Source of the DNA: Mariannaea sp. PMI_226
Lineage: Eukaryota > Ascomycota > Sordariomycetes > Hypocreales > Nectriaceae
Reading direction: 5' to 3'
NCBI GenBank assembly: GCA_024336345.1
Contig: JANFOG010000015.1
Location: 620,001-684,000, forward strand
DNA length: 64,000 nucleotides
Shown here: one piece after another, positions 24,264-37,200 of the stretch
Layout: each line of letters opens with the position of its first letter
Position numbering within the stretch: position 1 is the stretch's first letter
Notes under the pieces: model-generated
The model's input: the letters and a program-made list of their open reading frames with translations, nothing else
The model's database searches: none
What the model was told of the DNA's origin: nothing
Translations under genes and position numbers: made by a program

Positions 24264-24585
24264 CTAGGACGAGGAAGGAGGTTCGAGGATAGGGCCGTGG
24301 TTCTCAGTGCATAGCCAATACTCTCCCCCTCCATAACCACACTCCACCGCCAAATTCTAGGTCATTGTCAGCGCCATGCCAAACTCCAGCAGGTTCATTA
24401 ATAAGTGGACAAGATGTTCTTACCCGGCAAGTGTAGAATTGAGGGCATTGTCCTCTCGGATCGGCACAGCCAATTCTTACGTCAGGGCAGCCGCCATACC
24501 ATTGCCTCTCTTCCAATACATCGACTGGCTTCGAAGAAACCAGGGAGGCGAGGAAGACGACGGAAAAGACGGGAATCAGACGCAT
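24264..24585 (-). CDS. Small secreted six-cysteine protein, two exons, 84 aa
   Basis: Exons 24585-24424 and 24356-24264 (255 nt with stop), intron GTAAGA...GACCTAG, 67 bp, phase 0. The product starts with a signal peptide (MRLIPVFSVVFLASLVSS), a short propeptide-like stretch (KPVDVLEER) and a compact mature region with six cysteines in the order GGC, IGC, GQC, YTC, VEC and WLC, enough for three disulphides. Without splicing, exon 1 runs on into a Trp/Gly-rich tail containing only three of the five further cysteine contexts; splicing restores VECGYGGGEYWLCTENHGP and a Pro/Ser tail. Size, signal and cysteine count fit effector-like or antimicrobial-type small secreted proteins; I recognise no named family. 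Confidence 0.72.
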
Positions 24586-27198
24586 GTTGTTGGCTCGATG
24601 ACTTTTGTCAAGATAGATACTTGTATATAGAGTATGGAAAGACTTCAGGGTCTTTTGTCGCTAATGGCAGAAAATATTTACCATGTCTCACAAGGGCCGG
24701 TGGGAATGTGGGAAGTGTTTTGATATATATACCTCCTTACCTACTCATATCTTTTCGTGGCGCCCAGGTGATTACTCTGACGCGACAAGATGTAAGAGTG
24801 AGCTTACTACTAACAATGAATTTTCCAAAATACCTTATTCCTACATCGGTTGTGTTTCAGAATTGCATTGCCCTGTTGCGACGCGGTAATCTCGTACGTT
24901 GTTGTTCTATGGATGTTATTTCTGATTTAGGAGATTACGCCAAGTGTGCCACGCGTAGGGGTTGACTTCTCCCCCAAACGCAATTGGGCTTAATAAAGGA
25001 TACTAACAAATAGACATGGCGAGACGTAAGGTACCTAATTCTCCATCCAATTTTGGTTATCCAAAATGTATCAGCGATATCCCTGCCTACAAACTGAAGG
25101 ATCATCACGTCTAAGAACAACATTCAATCAGCCACTGCTATTTGTTGCAAGTGATTATCTAATGTCACCCTTGTGCAGTCGGGGTGATATGGAGCCTGGT
25201 ACACCCCACTTGCCTTGACACTCTGAAAGGGATAGTGCTTATATTGCCATGTCATGGCCAAAGTTCCGTTAACTCATTGCAAATCATAACGGAATGGAAT
25301 AGACGCTGATCTACCCCCCACAAATTCCCCCCCTAATGATAATTCAAATTTCTTAAAATGGAATATGGATATAAACCTGAGCCCCTTGACCTGGCCAAAC
25401 TCGAACCTCCCCTGTACATCAACTAACACACTTGGTGCTCGTCGATGCAGTGCAGGGCACATAAGCCAGCCCTGGAGCACGCAAGCCGGGCACCCAAACG
25501 CACCGACAAGCCCGCGTCCGGGCTGGATGATCAGCGTTTAGTCGAAACTAGGTACCGAGAGTTCACATGGCCAAGAGGATCCACTGTGTAATGGGTATTG
25601 CAAGATACATTGTCCAGGCTATTGAGATAGTATACAGCAAAGCGAGAGAAGCATCCGTCTGAACTAGGAGTCCCACCCAATTGTTTTGCTCATTGTCACC
25701 ACGTTATTTAAGCTGGGTATTCGCTATATAGAAAGTTGCTTCCGCTGCCTCAGCGGCGCTCAGATATTGGCTTGCGCCGGTCTCGTTATTGGTCAAGACC
25801 CTCGCACCTCATCGTTGGAACTACATCGTACTGGGGGTTACAACGAATCCCAGGGGATGTACTATGCAATTGCTGAACCCCCACCATGTCGCACCGGACT
25901 TATGTCAGAGCCGTAGCTGAATGGGTTCCTCATGAAGCCGGTACTGGTAACTTAACCGCCAAACCTCACCCTTGCGACTTCAGGGCCTTTCTTGTAAGTA
26001 TTGGACTCCCCCCCTTTTACTGGCGTCTCACTTTACAAGAACGTGGTCTCCCTCCCTTCATTTCTTCCTGTCAATGACAAGCCACACGTGCCACTGCTCA
26101 TCTTAGCCCGCCGTTTCCTTGTCGGCTGCAACGGAGCCAATAAGCTAGCTTTGTGTGCATGACAGCCTGTGAATCCTTCTCATTCCCTTATTAAGCTTAT
26201 GATCATGGTCTACAGTCATTCGTGCCCGCTCAGGATAGAAAAATCTTTTCTAGATCTTCATAGCATTTCTACTTGATACCTTTGTATTGTATCTGAACCA
26301 AAGGGCGTATCTTGGCGTAATACACTAGTCGACATCACATGTCCACCTGGGGCCATAAGCATGCCAAGCGACAATTCATCATGCTGATATAAAAGTAATC
26401 AACTTTGCTAAAAATACGTAACGTATTTAGGACTGGTGTCTATTTATAAGGCAGGGGGCTAATCACTAAGCAACTCGAGAATCAGCTTGAAAGTTTTGCT
26501 TCCATGGAGCTGCTCATCCAAGACCCTCAGCCAATCTCGATGCATTCAATTTTCTGCCACCCAAATAAGCACGAAGTCAAAGTAGATGAAGTATGCTATA
26601 GGTTTCTATTTTCTGTTTTTTTTCTTTTTATATTTTGGCTCGGCAATGCAGCTGCTTACAAGCTTGTCATGCATTAGATCTCTCGTGAGATGCGAAAGAT
26701 AGACAGCCCTTTATGCCAACTGACGCTATAGTGGGATTGGTCTTCTTGACCCTAATGACCCATTACGCGCTGCACTATATACTATTGATATCGAGGCTCT
26801 GTATATCGAAAATGGGTCCGTCAGATTCATTCATTCGAATTCGATGTACCAAAAAATGTGGACAAATGTTCCTCACGCCACCATCAACAATGCAAATTTG
26901 TAGGTTGCAACCTGGAGGTTCATAAGTGCTGCAGGCTCAATGCCTGGGATCACTCGGATCGTTGGCAAAGTTCTTTTGCCTCTTCGGGCAACTGCATGGT
27001 TTCTCAATGTCACGGGAATTGATACATGGATGCCAAATTGCATATGGTAACCCACTCTCATTTCATTCTTGTTTTTTATTCCATCTCTCACCCCATCATC
27101 GTTTTCTTCACAAGCAGAAGGAGACTACCTACACCAGTTTGCGGCTTGGTGTCCCATCCCACCATTGTGATTCAACAGCTCCGATGACTGTCAAAACA
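24586..27198. other. 2.6 kb gene-poor AT-rich region with repeat relics
   Basis: Contains the second copy of the diverged repeat (25511-25655). It also contains an isolated exon-like frame at 25886-25993: ATG in a good context (CACCATG), 36 codons, then a perfect GTAAGT donor, but no downstream exon that I can support. C-runs occur at 25317-25335 and 26010. It reads as decayed sequence. Confidence 0.45.
25511..25655 (+). repeat. Diverged repeat copy B
   Basis: Partner of 23785-23935; same order of shared blocks, with roughly two thirds of bases matching by eye. It is in direct orientation, 1.7 kb away, so the pair brackets the six-cysteine secreted protein gene. Confidence 0.5.
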
Positions 27199-29185
27199 TC
27201 AAGCAACCATCCAGGTTGTATCAGAATGAACCTCAAAGTTTGCCAATTCCAGACTGCGAGTCATTTCACCCTCCTCGGTAGCCCATAGATGCTGGCACTT
27301 CATCCACCACAGTGTCGCCGTGGTAAATACGATAACTGGAACTAACCCTCCGATAATCGAGGCAGTAACCCAGGGAACACTCATGTTGAAGTTTTCCATA
27401 TAAAACTCGAAACCATTGAACATCATGTACCCTCCCAAGTATGGGTATGACAGCTGAACCGTACTGCAAAAGCAGTTCTGGAATCCACCTATCAACTGAA
27501 AATAAAATGTCAGTACTATGTGACATCTGATGAGCATATCCATCAAAAGAGGAAGAATAAATTCGTACCACTAAAACGGTGAGAAATGTGAGCCATACAA
27601 AGGCAAAGAAACTGACAGTATTGCAGACCATCATTCCTTTACGACCGGGACACTTGCGAACTAATTGATACCCCCAAGTAAAGGAGCTTAAGATACCATA
27701 TAGCACCGCGCAGCCAGACCAGCATCCCAGCCCAAAGGTCGGAGTGAAAAATGCGATTAAAAACGCCATCATTATCTCAATCCACACTATGAGAAGGGAG
27801 ACTAGCGCAGTAATGAACCAGGATCCGGGCCTACGTCCGTTGAGATGGCCCACTACCCGATCGGCAAAGGCTTCATACTCTGCAATGTGCCTCCCAAGAT
27901 GGCGAGAATTGTATACTCGAATCGTCGCGTCAGAAAGATATGAGCACTGAGCTCTTCGACCTTGACCGATGAACTCGCCAACTCGGAAAGCTTCCATGTC
28001 GGGCTGGGAGGTCTGAGTCGTCCACCAGTTGGGACGCGGCATATTCTTCATCCCCTCGGCTTCTCGAGTAGCGACCATGACGGCATTAACGTTGAAGAGC
28101 CAGCGAGAAAGCAATGTACTATTTGATATGTCATAGTTTTCTCCTCATTAGTATAAGGTTCTCATCATAGACATCATACGCACTGGGTATTTTGCTCCTC
28201 GGTTGACCTACGCTGTACGTTCCGCAGACACTGGGTTGCGATCGATGATGCTGAAGATGACTAGAACCGGCAACCAGCAGTATATCAGGCCCAACGTCAA
28301 GGGCGCGCCTGTTCGGTTGCCGTCAATGTTACCAAAGGCTAGGACGAGCGAGAAGACGAAAGCAACGAGAAAGATAGCGAGACTGGCAAGGGTCGGTATC
28401 ACGCCGCGACGTCTGAGAACCCGCAGCTGAAATGCGATTGTCGAGAGTAGCTCGGCCGTATACTGCTGGTCATGGTCAACAACGCCGCCATTAGTCTTGG
28501 CAAGAGGCCGGAACAGGCCAAAGATCAAGGCCTGGTGGAACAATTGTTGTCTGTTGTACTCTGTGGGGGTGTCAAACTGTCCAACACAGCTCAGGACATA
28601 AAAGGCATCATTCCAAAGACCGTGCCTCGTCTTCGCCATCCGATGGCAGTGCCTCGTTTGTCGCACGTTGAATATAGTGTGAGTCAGGGCAGTTTGCGGA
28701 GACCCGACCCAGTGGCATACTGCGCTCAGAGTTATACGAAATTTCTTCTGGTGGACTGATTCGTAGGGCAAGTTTAGCAATATGGACAGCGGAAATATCC
28801 AATTGGTTGCAATCTCAAGGGAAGACCGAGTGGACATCTTTTCTGTGTGACGCCCGCAGATCTTTCGACAACCTAGCTGTCTTGTCAGTTCCGATGCCGT
28901 GATACAGACGACCATTTTCCTTGAGAGCCATGTGTAGCAAGAGAGGAGCTATAGAAGTTTTATACCTTCATATGTAAGCGCAGTGATATTTTCTCTGGGA
29001 TAGTTTGGGTGGAGGCCCGAAATACGCCCAGTCCAAAGATATTGATCTATTGTTTCATTGGTAATACCTCCTCTGGACGAGTTCCCTGCCATTATGGAGT
29101 CAAGCACGCTCCAACATGTAGTAAAATCGTAATCCTGGGCGCAAACGGCCGCGATCAACGTTGATATCACCAGAAATCGCATCAT
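27199..29185 (-). CDS. Multi-pass membrane protein with signal peptide, four exons, 575 aa
   Basis: Exons 29185-28966, 28872-28212, 28118-27569 and 27495-27199 (1,728 nt with stop). Introns are GTATAA...CAGCTAG, GTAGGT...ATACTAATGA...CAAATAG, and GTACGA...TTTTCAG. The start MMRFLVISTLIAAVCAQ gives a signal peptide; an upstream in-frame ATG at 29215 is possible but would bury it. A short lumenal/extracellular part has NSS, NET and NIT glycosylation sequons and cysteines (TTCWSVLDS, then CRKICG). About seven hydrophobic segments follow, including VIPTLASLAIFLVAFVFSLV, WFITALVSLLIVWIEIMMAF and IIGGLVPVIVFTTATLWWM. The motif IIDRNPVSAER-TATLLSRWLFNVNAV, joined across intron 2, looks like a conserved cytoplasmic loop. 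I recognise no transporter or receptor family; the type is known to me only as uncharacterised fungal membrane proteins. Confidence 0.8.
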
Positions 29186-30588
29186 TGAGCTGTGGAAGTA
29201 AAAGGAACACATCATTCATTTAATCAATCTCTACGGAAGAAAAGAGGGCAGGAGTCTCAGAGCGGGGAGAAGAAAGCGGGATATATTTTGAGCAACCGGG
29301 TTGACTCCCGCTTCTGCACACATTTATCTGCAGGACCAGACCAGTTCGGACATGAACCAACTGTTATTGCTTTGGTATTTACCATGTGCGGAGCCACTGG
29401 ATCATGTTGCAAATTGGAACTGGAACCTGGGCTATGGCTTTATCTTTCATCCCGCTTTGCCCAGTACCCAGAGATGCGGTGTGACGAATAAGACTTAGTT
29501 GCAGAGAATGATGACGTCTCACGAATGGAATGCGTCCTCGAGAAAAGAAATGTCTTTGCTTCTGAATGGTGGTTGGTCTGGGGTCAGCCTAGGGAACCCG
29601 GGACGGCTCGCAAGGTCAAATGCGAGCAATCAACGTGGCAGATCATCGCAACATTGTGGAGAAAGTGAGCCCAGACATGGACATACAGGGAGCTATCTAA
29701 GCAGCTAGGATCAAGCCGTGGCCACCTGACGATTAGTTCCCGTCCGCACAGTTGCGGCTCGCAGGATAAAGTGTTGGTTTTCTTTCCTTTCTTTTTGTTT
29801 CTTCCCAGGTTATGGCTAGCAGGTTTGACAAGGTATGTAAAGTACAATAAGTGCCCCCACGGGAGACGCTCAGACAGACAAGGTGTTGGAACGAATAAGA
29901 ATCTAGCACACAAGGAGGCATGGGGATGGTTACAAAGATGGTGGCTTCTTCAAGGCTATGTTTCTTTTTTTGTGTTGCATCCTCAAAAACTTCACCAAGC
30001 CTGCCATGTGCAGACAAGCAGGGTACTCAGCTAACGAAGGGTAAAAGAGGCAGTCCAGGGTTCTGAATAACTAGTCTATCCCTTTCGCTGTGCTAAGACA
30101 ACATGGCTGTATCGGTCCCCATTTCGCCCTTTCGGCTGATGATGACCCAAAAAGTACGGATCAACGTATATAAACCTGTCGCCGCATAGCTGATTGTGGT
30201 CATGCAAGGTAATTGTGAAGATCGTGATTACTTTCATTGTAGGCTACTTCTCAGGTAAATTTGGGTATTTTTATTAATGTTCCAACTAATTGGCTGGTAT
30301 CCTAGTTCAGTACGCAAATGTTGCCTTAGCACAGCGAAAGGGGATGCGCTTCTTGGCCTCGTTGATCACCACCACTCCAAAAGTTGTGTGTTGACGATCT
30401 TGGCAAGTCATGTGATTGCGGCCTAAGCAGCCTGCCCGCAGAAACGACCAAACCAAAACAAAACATGGCTTGCGCTGAGTCCGATGCGACCAACAGTATT
30501 GCCAGGCTTGTGAAGCATTCGCCGAGTAATTTGGCCATGCCCTTATGCTTGGCGAAGCTGTCGAGAAACGAAAGCACGTGCCACCAAG
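29186..30588. other. Divergent intergenic region
   Basis: 1.4 kb between the start codons of the membrane protein (minus) and the PNP-NACHT gene (plus). AT/GC mixed, no gene supported. CGTATATAAACC at 30166-30177 is TATA-like but 410 bp from the NACHT ATG. Confidence 0.45.
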
Positions 30589-33303
30589 ATGTCGCAGAAG
30601 ACGTATTTACACGAAACCAACGATGAGACAGCTTCATCCCATTACTCGAGGCGACAAAGTACGGACTCTGATGGTGCTGAAATCGACAGCAATGAGGATA
30701 CGTCACGACGCAAGATCTACACCATCGCATGGGTATGCGCCTTGTTTATTGAGATGGCCGCCGCTCGCGCGATGCTCGACGAAACACACCCCAACCTCCC
30801 CGCACGAGACGATGATAATAACACCTATGTTCTTGGAAGAATTATGCACCACAACCTCGTTATCGCATGCCTCCCGTCCGAGCAGTACGGCACGAACAAT
30901 GCGGCGAACGTTATAACCAATATGAAACGAACTTTTCCATCCATCCGTGCGGGCTTGATGGTAGGAATTGGCGGTGGGGCTCCAAATATGGCGGACTTGC
31001 GGCTGGGTGATGTCGTGGTCGGTACAAGAGTCATGCAGTATGACCTGGGAAAGATCGTGGAGGATGGACAGATACAACGAACTGCAGTCGCGAGGTTTCC
31101 TCATCAACTCCTTGGAACGGCTGTATCTTCCTTGCGATCGAAACATGAGTTGGAATCAAGTCGAATCTCATCAATCCTACAACAAAAAATGGAAGGACAC
31201 ACAGATTACGCTCGTCCAAGCGCGCCAGATGTCCTTTTCCACGCCGATTACCAGCACAAAGGGTCAGAAGCTGATTGTCTTGGGTGTGACCATTCCAAGC
31301 TGAAGCCCCGAACTACTCGCAGATCAAATGGTCCGGTAATACACTACGGTGCCATCGCGTCAGGGAACCAGGTTATGCGAAACGGTCTATACAGAGATGA
31401 GGTTGCAAGAGACCTTAAAGTTATTTGTTTCGAGATGGAGACTGCAGGGCTCATGGACATTCTCCCTTGCCTCCCAATCAGAGGAATATGCGACTATTCG
31501 GACTCTCACAAGAACAAAAAATGGCAAAGGTACGCCGCAGCTGCAGCAGCCGCGTACGCTAGAGAGTTGTTGTCAGAACTTCCTGTGGCCCAAGCACCCA
31601 TTCTATCACAAGATAATCTCTTTAAAAAGGGCAGATCCGGTAAGCAATCCCGACAGTTTTGAAGTTCTAATCTATCATCACCTTAGCTCACACTGGCACA
31701 CACAGCTGGAGAGAGGTTGGAAAAGCGCCGAAGACAAGTTTTGAAAATCCTCCAGTTTGATCAAATGTCATTTCGCCACCACGCTATCCAAGATGCACAC
31801 GTCAAAACATGTCAATGGTTCCTTAATCATCCTGCTTACCGAAGCTGGCTTGATCCCAGGCATAGAGACCAGGACTATGGCTTTCTATGGTTAAGTGGTA
31901 AACCGGGGGCTGGCAAGTCAACACTGATGAAATTTGTTTTGTCCAAAATGAAGAGCAACAATAACAAGTCTATCACAATATCCTTCTTCTTCAATGCGCG
32001 AGGCGCATCACTAGAGAAAGATGTTTCAGGAATGTTCCGATCATTACTGGTCCAACTTCTGGAAGCATTTCCGGACCTTCAGATGGTCCTGGATAGGGTT
32101 GATCTTGAATCTAAAGCTCAAGATACTGTTCCTTCGCTGGCGATACTCAGAGACCTTTTTAGTACCGCAGTATCCGCTCTAGGAGATCGCTCGTGCACTT
32201 GCTTCATTGACGCCCTTGATGAATGCGATGAACAGCAAGCTGTAGATATGGTCCAATACTTCGAAGATTTAGCAGAGACCTCAATCAGGAATGGTGTCGC
32301 CATTCGAATCTGCTTTTCCAGTCGGCATTATCCATACATTGACCTCCGATGGGGATCGAGAGTTAGCCTAGAGGATCAACCAGGCCATGCTCAAGATCTA
32401 GCTAATTATGTTAATTCTCGTCTTCGAATACAGGGTTCAGCACTTAAAGACCTGCGGTCACAGATTCTTGACAAAGCTTCTGGGGTATTCCTGTGGGTCG
32501 TGTTAGTTGTTGAAATTCTCAACAAAGAAGAAAGGCGAGGTCGCCTTGCTATGAAAAAGCGACTCATTGAGCTTCCAAGTGGTCTTAGTGATTTGTTTAG
32601 GGACATGGTGAGGCGCGATGATGAGAACATGGAAGACTTGTCTCTGTGTATTCATTGGATCCTCCATGCTATGAGACGGCTGAAGCTGAACGAATACTAT
32701 CACGCTCTTTGGTCTGGCTTGTTGCTCAAGGATGAAGTCGATTCAGAAGTCCCAGACGACAGCAATGATGCCATGAAGAGATATTTAATTAGCTCTTCCA
32801 AAGGGCTTGCTGAGTTACGAGGAGGATATTCAGGAGAAGTTCAATTTATCCACGAATCGGTACGGGACTTCTTGTTAAAGGACAAGGCCATTCTCCAAAT
32901 TTCGCCCGATCTTGATTTTAACTGGGAGAGTCAAAGTCATGACATGTTGAAACAATGTTGTGAGGAATATCTGAGACAATACCTGGCTCAGGATGAAGTT
33001 AGAGCGCACCTTTTGGATCCTAACAAAGCGATTCCATGGAAAGTCATAGATCATTATCCCTTTCTTGGGTATGCCCACGAAAATATTTTACATCACGCCA
33101 ATAAAGCAGCGGATTTGATTCCCCAACATGAGTTTCTAGATAGATTCCTCACTAAAGATTGGATTGACACTGCCAACATTCTTGATGGAACGAGGGCTAA
33201 TAGGTTTCCGCAATACCGTGGGACAACCAGTTTACTCGAGATAGTCGCGGAGCTCAGATTGAATAATCTTGTAGTATCCTTGTTGGATAAGGTAGTAATA
33301 TAA
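30589..33303 (+). CDS. STAND/NLR-like protein: PNP_UDP nucleosidase-type domain + NACHT, no C-terminal repeats, 882 aa
   Basis: Exons 30589-31639 and 31706-33303 (2,649 nt with stop), intron GTAAGC...CACACAG, 66 bp. Residues about 43-340 form a nucleoside-phosphorylase-like domain: YTIAWVCALFIEMAAARAML, GLMVGIGGGAP, LRLGDVVVG, and the FEMETAGLMD plus GICDYSDSHKNKKWQ motifs. Residues about 412-600 are NACHT: Walker A GKPGAGKST (415-423) and Walker B CFIDALDECDE (about 516-526). A helical winged region (FIHESVRDFLL) follows. In fungi such proteins act like NLR immune receptors: the N-terminal domain is the effector (nucleotide degradation or signalling), NACHT the switch, and C-terminal ankyrin/TPR/WD repeats the sensor. 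Here the protein ends at LLEIVAELRLNNLVVSLLD, where ankyrin repeats usually begin, so the sensor is missing or truncated. No further coding sequence follows for 900 bp. Confidence 0.92.
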
Positions 33304-34220
33304 TAGAAGATAAATGCAAATAATATCTATTGATTAATGAGCTATATCATTGGGGATGATTAATAGCATATGATGCGTAGCTACAGTGAGCGAGGAACGC
33401 TAATCCAGCGTCGTTTAGGGATGCTAACTGAACTTACCAACATAAAAAGCGCTTACAAGTTTATTCACAGTCCATGTTGAGAAGCCCGAACTGGTTATCT
33501 CGACCTGACATACTCTTGGTTAATTGTTTGTCTTTCTTTCTTACATTGTATCACACCGCCTTCCTCCCCTTCCAGCACGCTGGTGCGAAACCAAATAGGG
33601 CTTTAGGCCTGTACTGAGTGCAACTCTTCCAGTAGACAATCTTGCCTCTTCTCAATTTCTTCCATTTCTCTCATCCTGTCTATCCGACTCGTAAAACAAT
33701 CGATCTATCTTATGTCAAGAAGTGAACATCTAGAAGGGATGTCACGAGTAGTCTGAACGCCTGTTAGCAGTGTAAATCTATCGTTTGCCGCTGCTGGTTG
33801 CAGCAGGAATACGACTCGCAGAGTAGCCAAACAACACGAGTCTTATGAGACTTCTTCCGCTTAAAGCTTGTAGAATCATGCCTTCGCTCTACAAAAAAGG
33901 GGGGAAATGTACCTTTTTCTTTACCAGAGAGTCAATTAATCGCTCGTAAATAGCTCATCAGATCTCACGACTGACCAGAGAGTACAAATCAGGCTCGGAA
34001 AAAGTCTCCAAATATAAAACCGGCCATGCATTATTTTTTTTATTTCTCGATTGGTGTCTTCCATACGCCTGTGACCTTCCCGTGAGTACGCTGATTCATA
34101 TGACAATTAAGGGCTCCCCAAAGCCCTTATCTATAGAACGAACCAGTAAGATGCAAAATCGTCAAAGCCAAGCTTGCGCAGTATTGTGCCGCGTTGCTGG
34201 AAAATTTCATCGACACTTTC
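33304..34220. other. Convergent intergenic region
   Basis: 0.9 kb between the 3' ends of the NACHT gene and the Clr5-ankyrin gene. AT-rich; a run of A/G at 33893-33905 and T-rich at 34030. I looked for ankyrin-coding sequence continuing the NACHT gene and found none. Confidence 0.5.
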
Positions 34221-37200
34221 TCAACAGATCTGCAATCTCACCATAAACCCTTTCTTCAGCAAATTCAATTGCTCTTGAGAAGTCCCATTCGCCTCTGCCG
34301 TTGCCCCGACGCTAATGAACAGTCGCACCATTTCCAGCCTCCCATGTTTGGCGGCCATCTCAATGGCCGTGTGACCATTCTTGAGCGATTTAGGTGCGTT
34401 CACGTCGGCCCCATAAGCAAGTAGAAGTTTGGCAATTTGGATATCTCCAGATATCGCTACTCCTTGTAGGGCGCTGAGACCGTGTTGGCGTGCAGGAAGG
34501 GTGTCGACAACTGCGCCATGTTGCAAGAGGATCTCTATCACAGCGGGGTGTAGTTTCTCCTGTGACGTGGCGGCTTGAAGAGCGGTGCGACCTTCATTCT
34601 TGCCAGCAGGTGCATTGATATCTGCGTGATGTTGTAGGAGAAACTTAATCATCTCGATACCGTTGGATACTTCAGGAATTAGCCCAGTAGCGCCGCTCAG
34701 AGCACTCACGGCAGCCTGTAGAGCCGTACAGCCACCCCGCAAGTCTGAAGCAGGAGCATTAATGTCTGAGTTGTAGTTCAAGAGAATTTTTATCGCCTCC
34801 AGATTATGAATGCTCGCTGCAGTTTGCAGAGGTGTCATGCGCCTCTCAGAATTGCGCGATTCAGGATTTGCCCCAGCCTCAAGTGCCTCCTTGAGACATT
34901 GGGTTTTAAATGCTTTGATAAGGCTATGTAACACAGTGGAGTCTGTACCATCTGGGCGATTGATTGGCGCTCCACGGCAAAGCAGCTTTTTGAACATCGC
35001 AACGCCTTCTTCATCCAGGTGGTTGGGCCTTACAAGGGCACTTACAAGGGCACTGGCTGCAGCTTCTAGCACGGTCCAGCAGCCGCCCGTTCCTGATGGA
35101 GCTTGAACATCCGCACCAGACTCGAGAAGGCAGTCAACAACCTTGTAATGTCCTTTCCAAGCCGCGTAGTGAAGTGCTGTCGGTTTCGCTGGATTATACG
35201 CTGTTGCTTCGCTTTCGATTGACAGGTTTACATTAGCGCCCCGTCTAACAAGAAATCGGACAAGTGCGAGATTGCCGTATCCAGCAGCAATATATAAGGC
35301 ATTGCTACCATCAACGCCACGGGCATTAATGTCGACCCCAAGATCTAGCATCATGCCACATTGAAGCACACTGCCATCATTCTCTACACAACCCGACAGT
35401 AGATCTGGGCCAAGTAATGCAAAGTTATGCCCTGAGCGAACTACCATCGGATAGATATTGCATAAAACTTCGAGCTCAAGAGAATGGAGCTTGGCGCCAA
35501 AATATCGGATTGTTGCGTAATTGGTAGTTGCTCCAGCCGTTAACAGGAGGTATATGATGCCCTCAACTGAACTTGGAGGCAAGCTGTCTTCAACGCAGAG
35601 GCACAGAGGATGACCAACGTCAATGATATCTTCCGTATCTGCGCCTGAATCTGAAGTCGAAATTGAATTCTCTTCAATAAAGTTGATATGTTCGCTCAGG
35701 TCCTCAGAATGACTTGAAGTGCGATGCCCAAGCGCAATGGGATCTATTTCGCGAGGAATTAGATCGGAATCTGAATCAGAGTATGAATCGGAATGGGAAT
35801 TCTCATCGACAGAGCCGACAGGTTGGCTCAGGTCCTCGGGATGTCTTGAGTTGCGATATCGAAGCGCATTAGGATCTACACCGCGATCAAGAAGTGTCAT
35901 AACGGCTTTAATCCATCCCACACTAACAGCATAACACAGTGCAGCCTCCAGTACTTCGGGTCGGATTATAGAATTCTCCAAGAGAAACTGGGAGAGCGGA
36001 TCATTGCCACATTCTGCCAGATGAACTAAGAGCATCATTTTATATGAAGAGCTTGAATTCAATCCTTTGCGAAGAGACTGAATGAGTAGGTTCTGGGTTT
36101 CTACAAATAGCGGAGATGGCCGCCTTCGCTGAAGTTCGACGAGTGTGTCATCAAATATTCTAGCGCCCAGGTTCAGTAGTATCTCAACCATTTCAACGTT
36201 CATATCGTCAATGGCTGCGTGTAATGCAGAAGAGCGCCCTATACTGCCATTCCACCGTTTAAAACGCTTATTAATATCTGCACCATGATGTACAAGACAA
36301 TGGACCATGTCAATGTAGCGCCTATGGACGGCGCAAGATAAAGGCGTCATGGATTCTGCTGATGAATTTTGGAAATTGGGCCGTTCAAACCAACTGACAG
36401 GGCTCCAGCTCCCCACATAGTCCACGTCAGCTCCGCGATCAATAAGTAGTTTTGCCGCATTCGAGTTGTTAGATAAGGCGATATGGGTAAGCAGTCTCCC
36501 ACCTAGATGGCCTTCAATAGAGCGATGGTCTGCCGCTTGAATGAGACTAAGAACCTCGTTTGGATGTTCCGAAAAAAAGGTTCTTTCCACATGGCGAGAG
36601 TTACGCCGGGGCTCAAGATATCTTGTTTCAGCTTCGTCACAGATCGTATGGAGAACCTCGTGAATGAAGGTGCCCGCGCCCGATGGGTTTAACTGTAAAA
36701 ACATGTAAAGTTTCCCGACCAAGCTACTGCAAAGCATCCAGTTGATGAAATTGAACAAGTGATTTCCATGTAGAAATCTGTTCGAAACGAAGCGCATCAC
36801 TACACTGAACATTTGATTCAGTGACTCGTCAGTGTAGCCTTCGAGTTGTATTTGCTGTTCCCCAGGCGCAAATTTGATAATGTTTTCAAGAATCGTTGTA
36901 ACTAGTTCACTAAAGCTGATATTCGCACCCCAAGTCATTAGAGTAGACTTAATCCATCCGGTTTGCCCCAAAGACACTCTAACATAGGATTGGCTCAAGC
37001 TAGTTGCAGGCAGACGGGTCTCATTATCGAAGGCAGCGAGAAGAGAGAACCCTAGCGGAATAATATTAGTGGAATGATATTAATGGGGTTATCTTCCTAA
37101 TAGAGGTTGAAGATGTTCACTCATGATTGAATACCTGACGAATGGAAATGCGTTTCTGACGGCCCTCTTGACGGACAGGCTATGTTTAGTGATTGTGACG

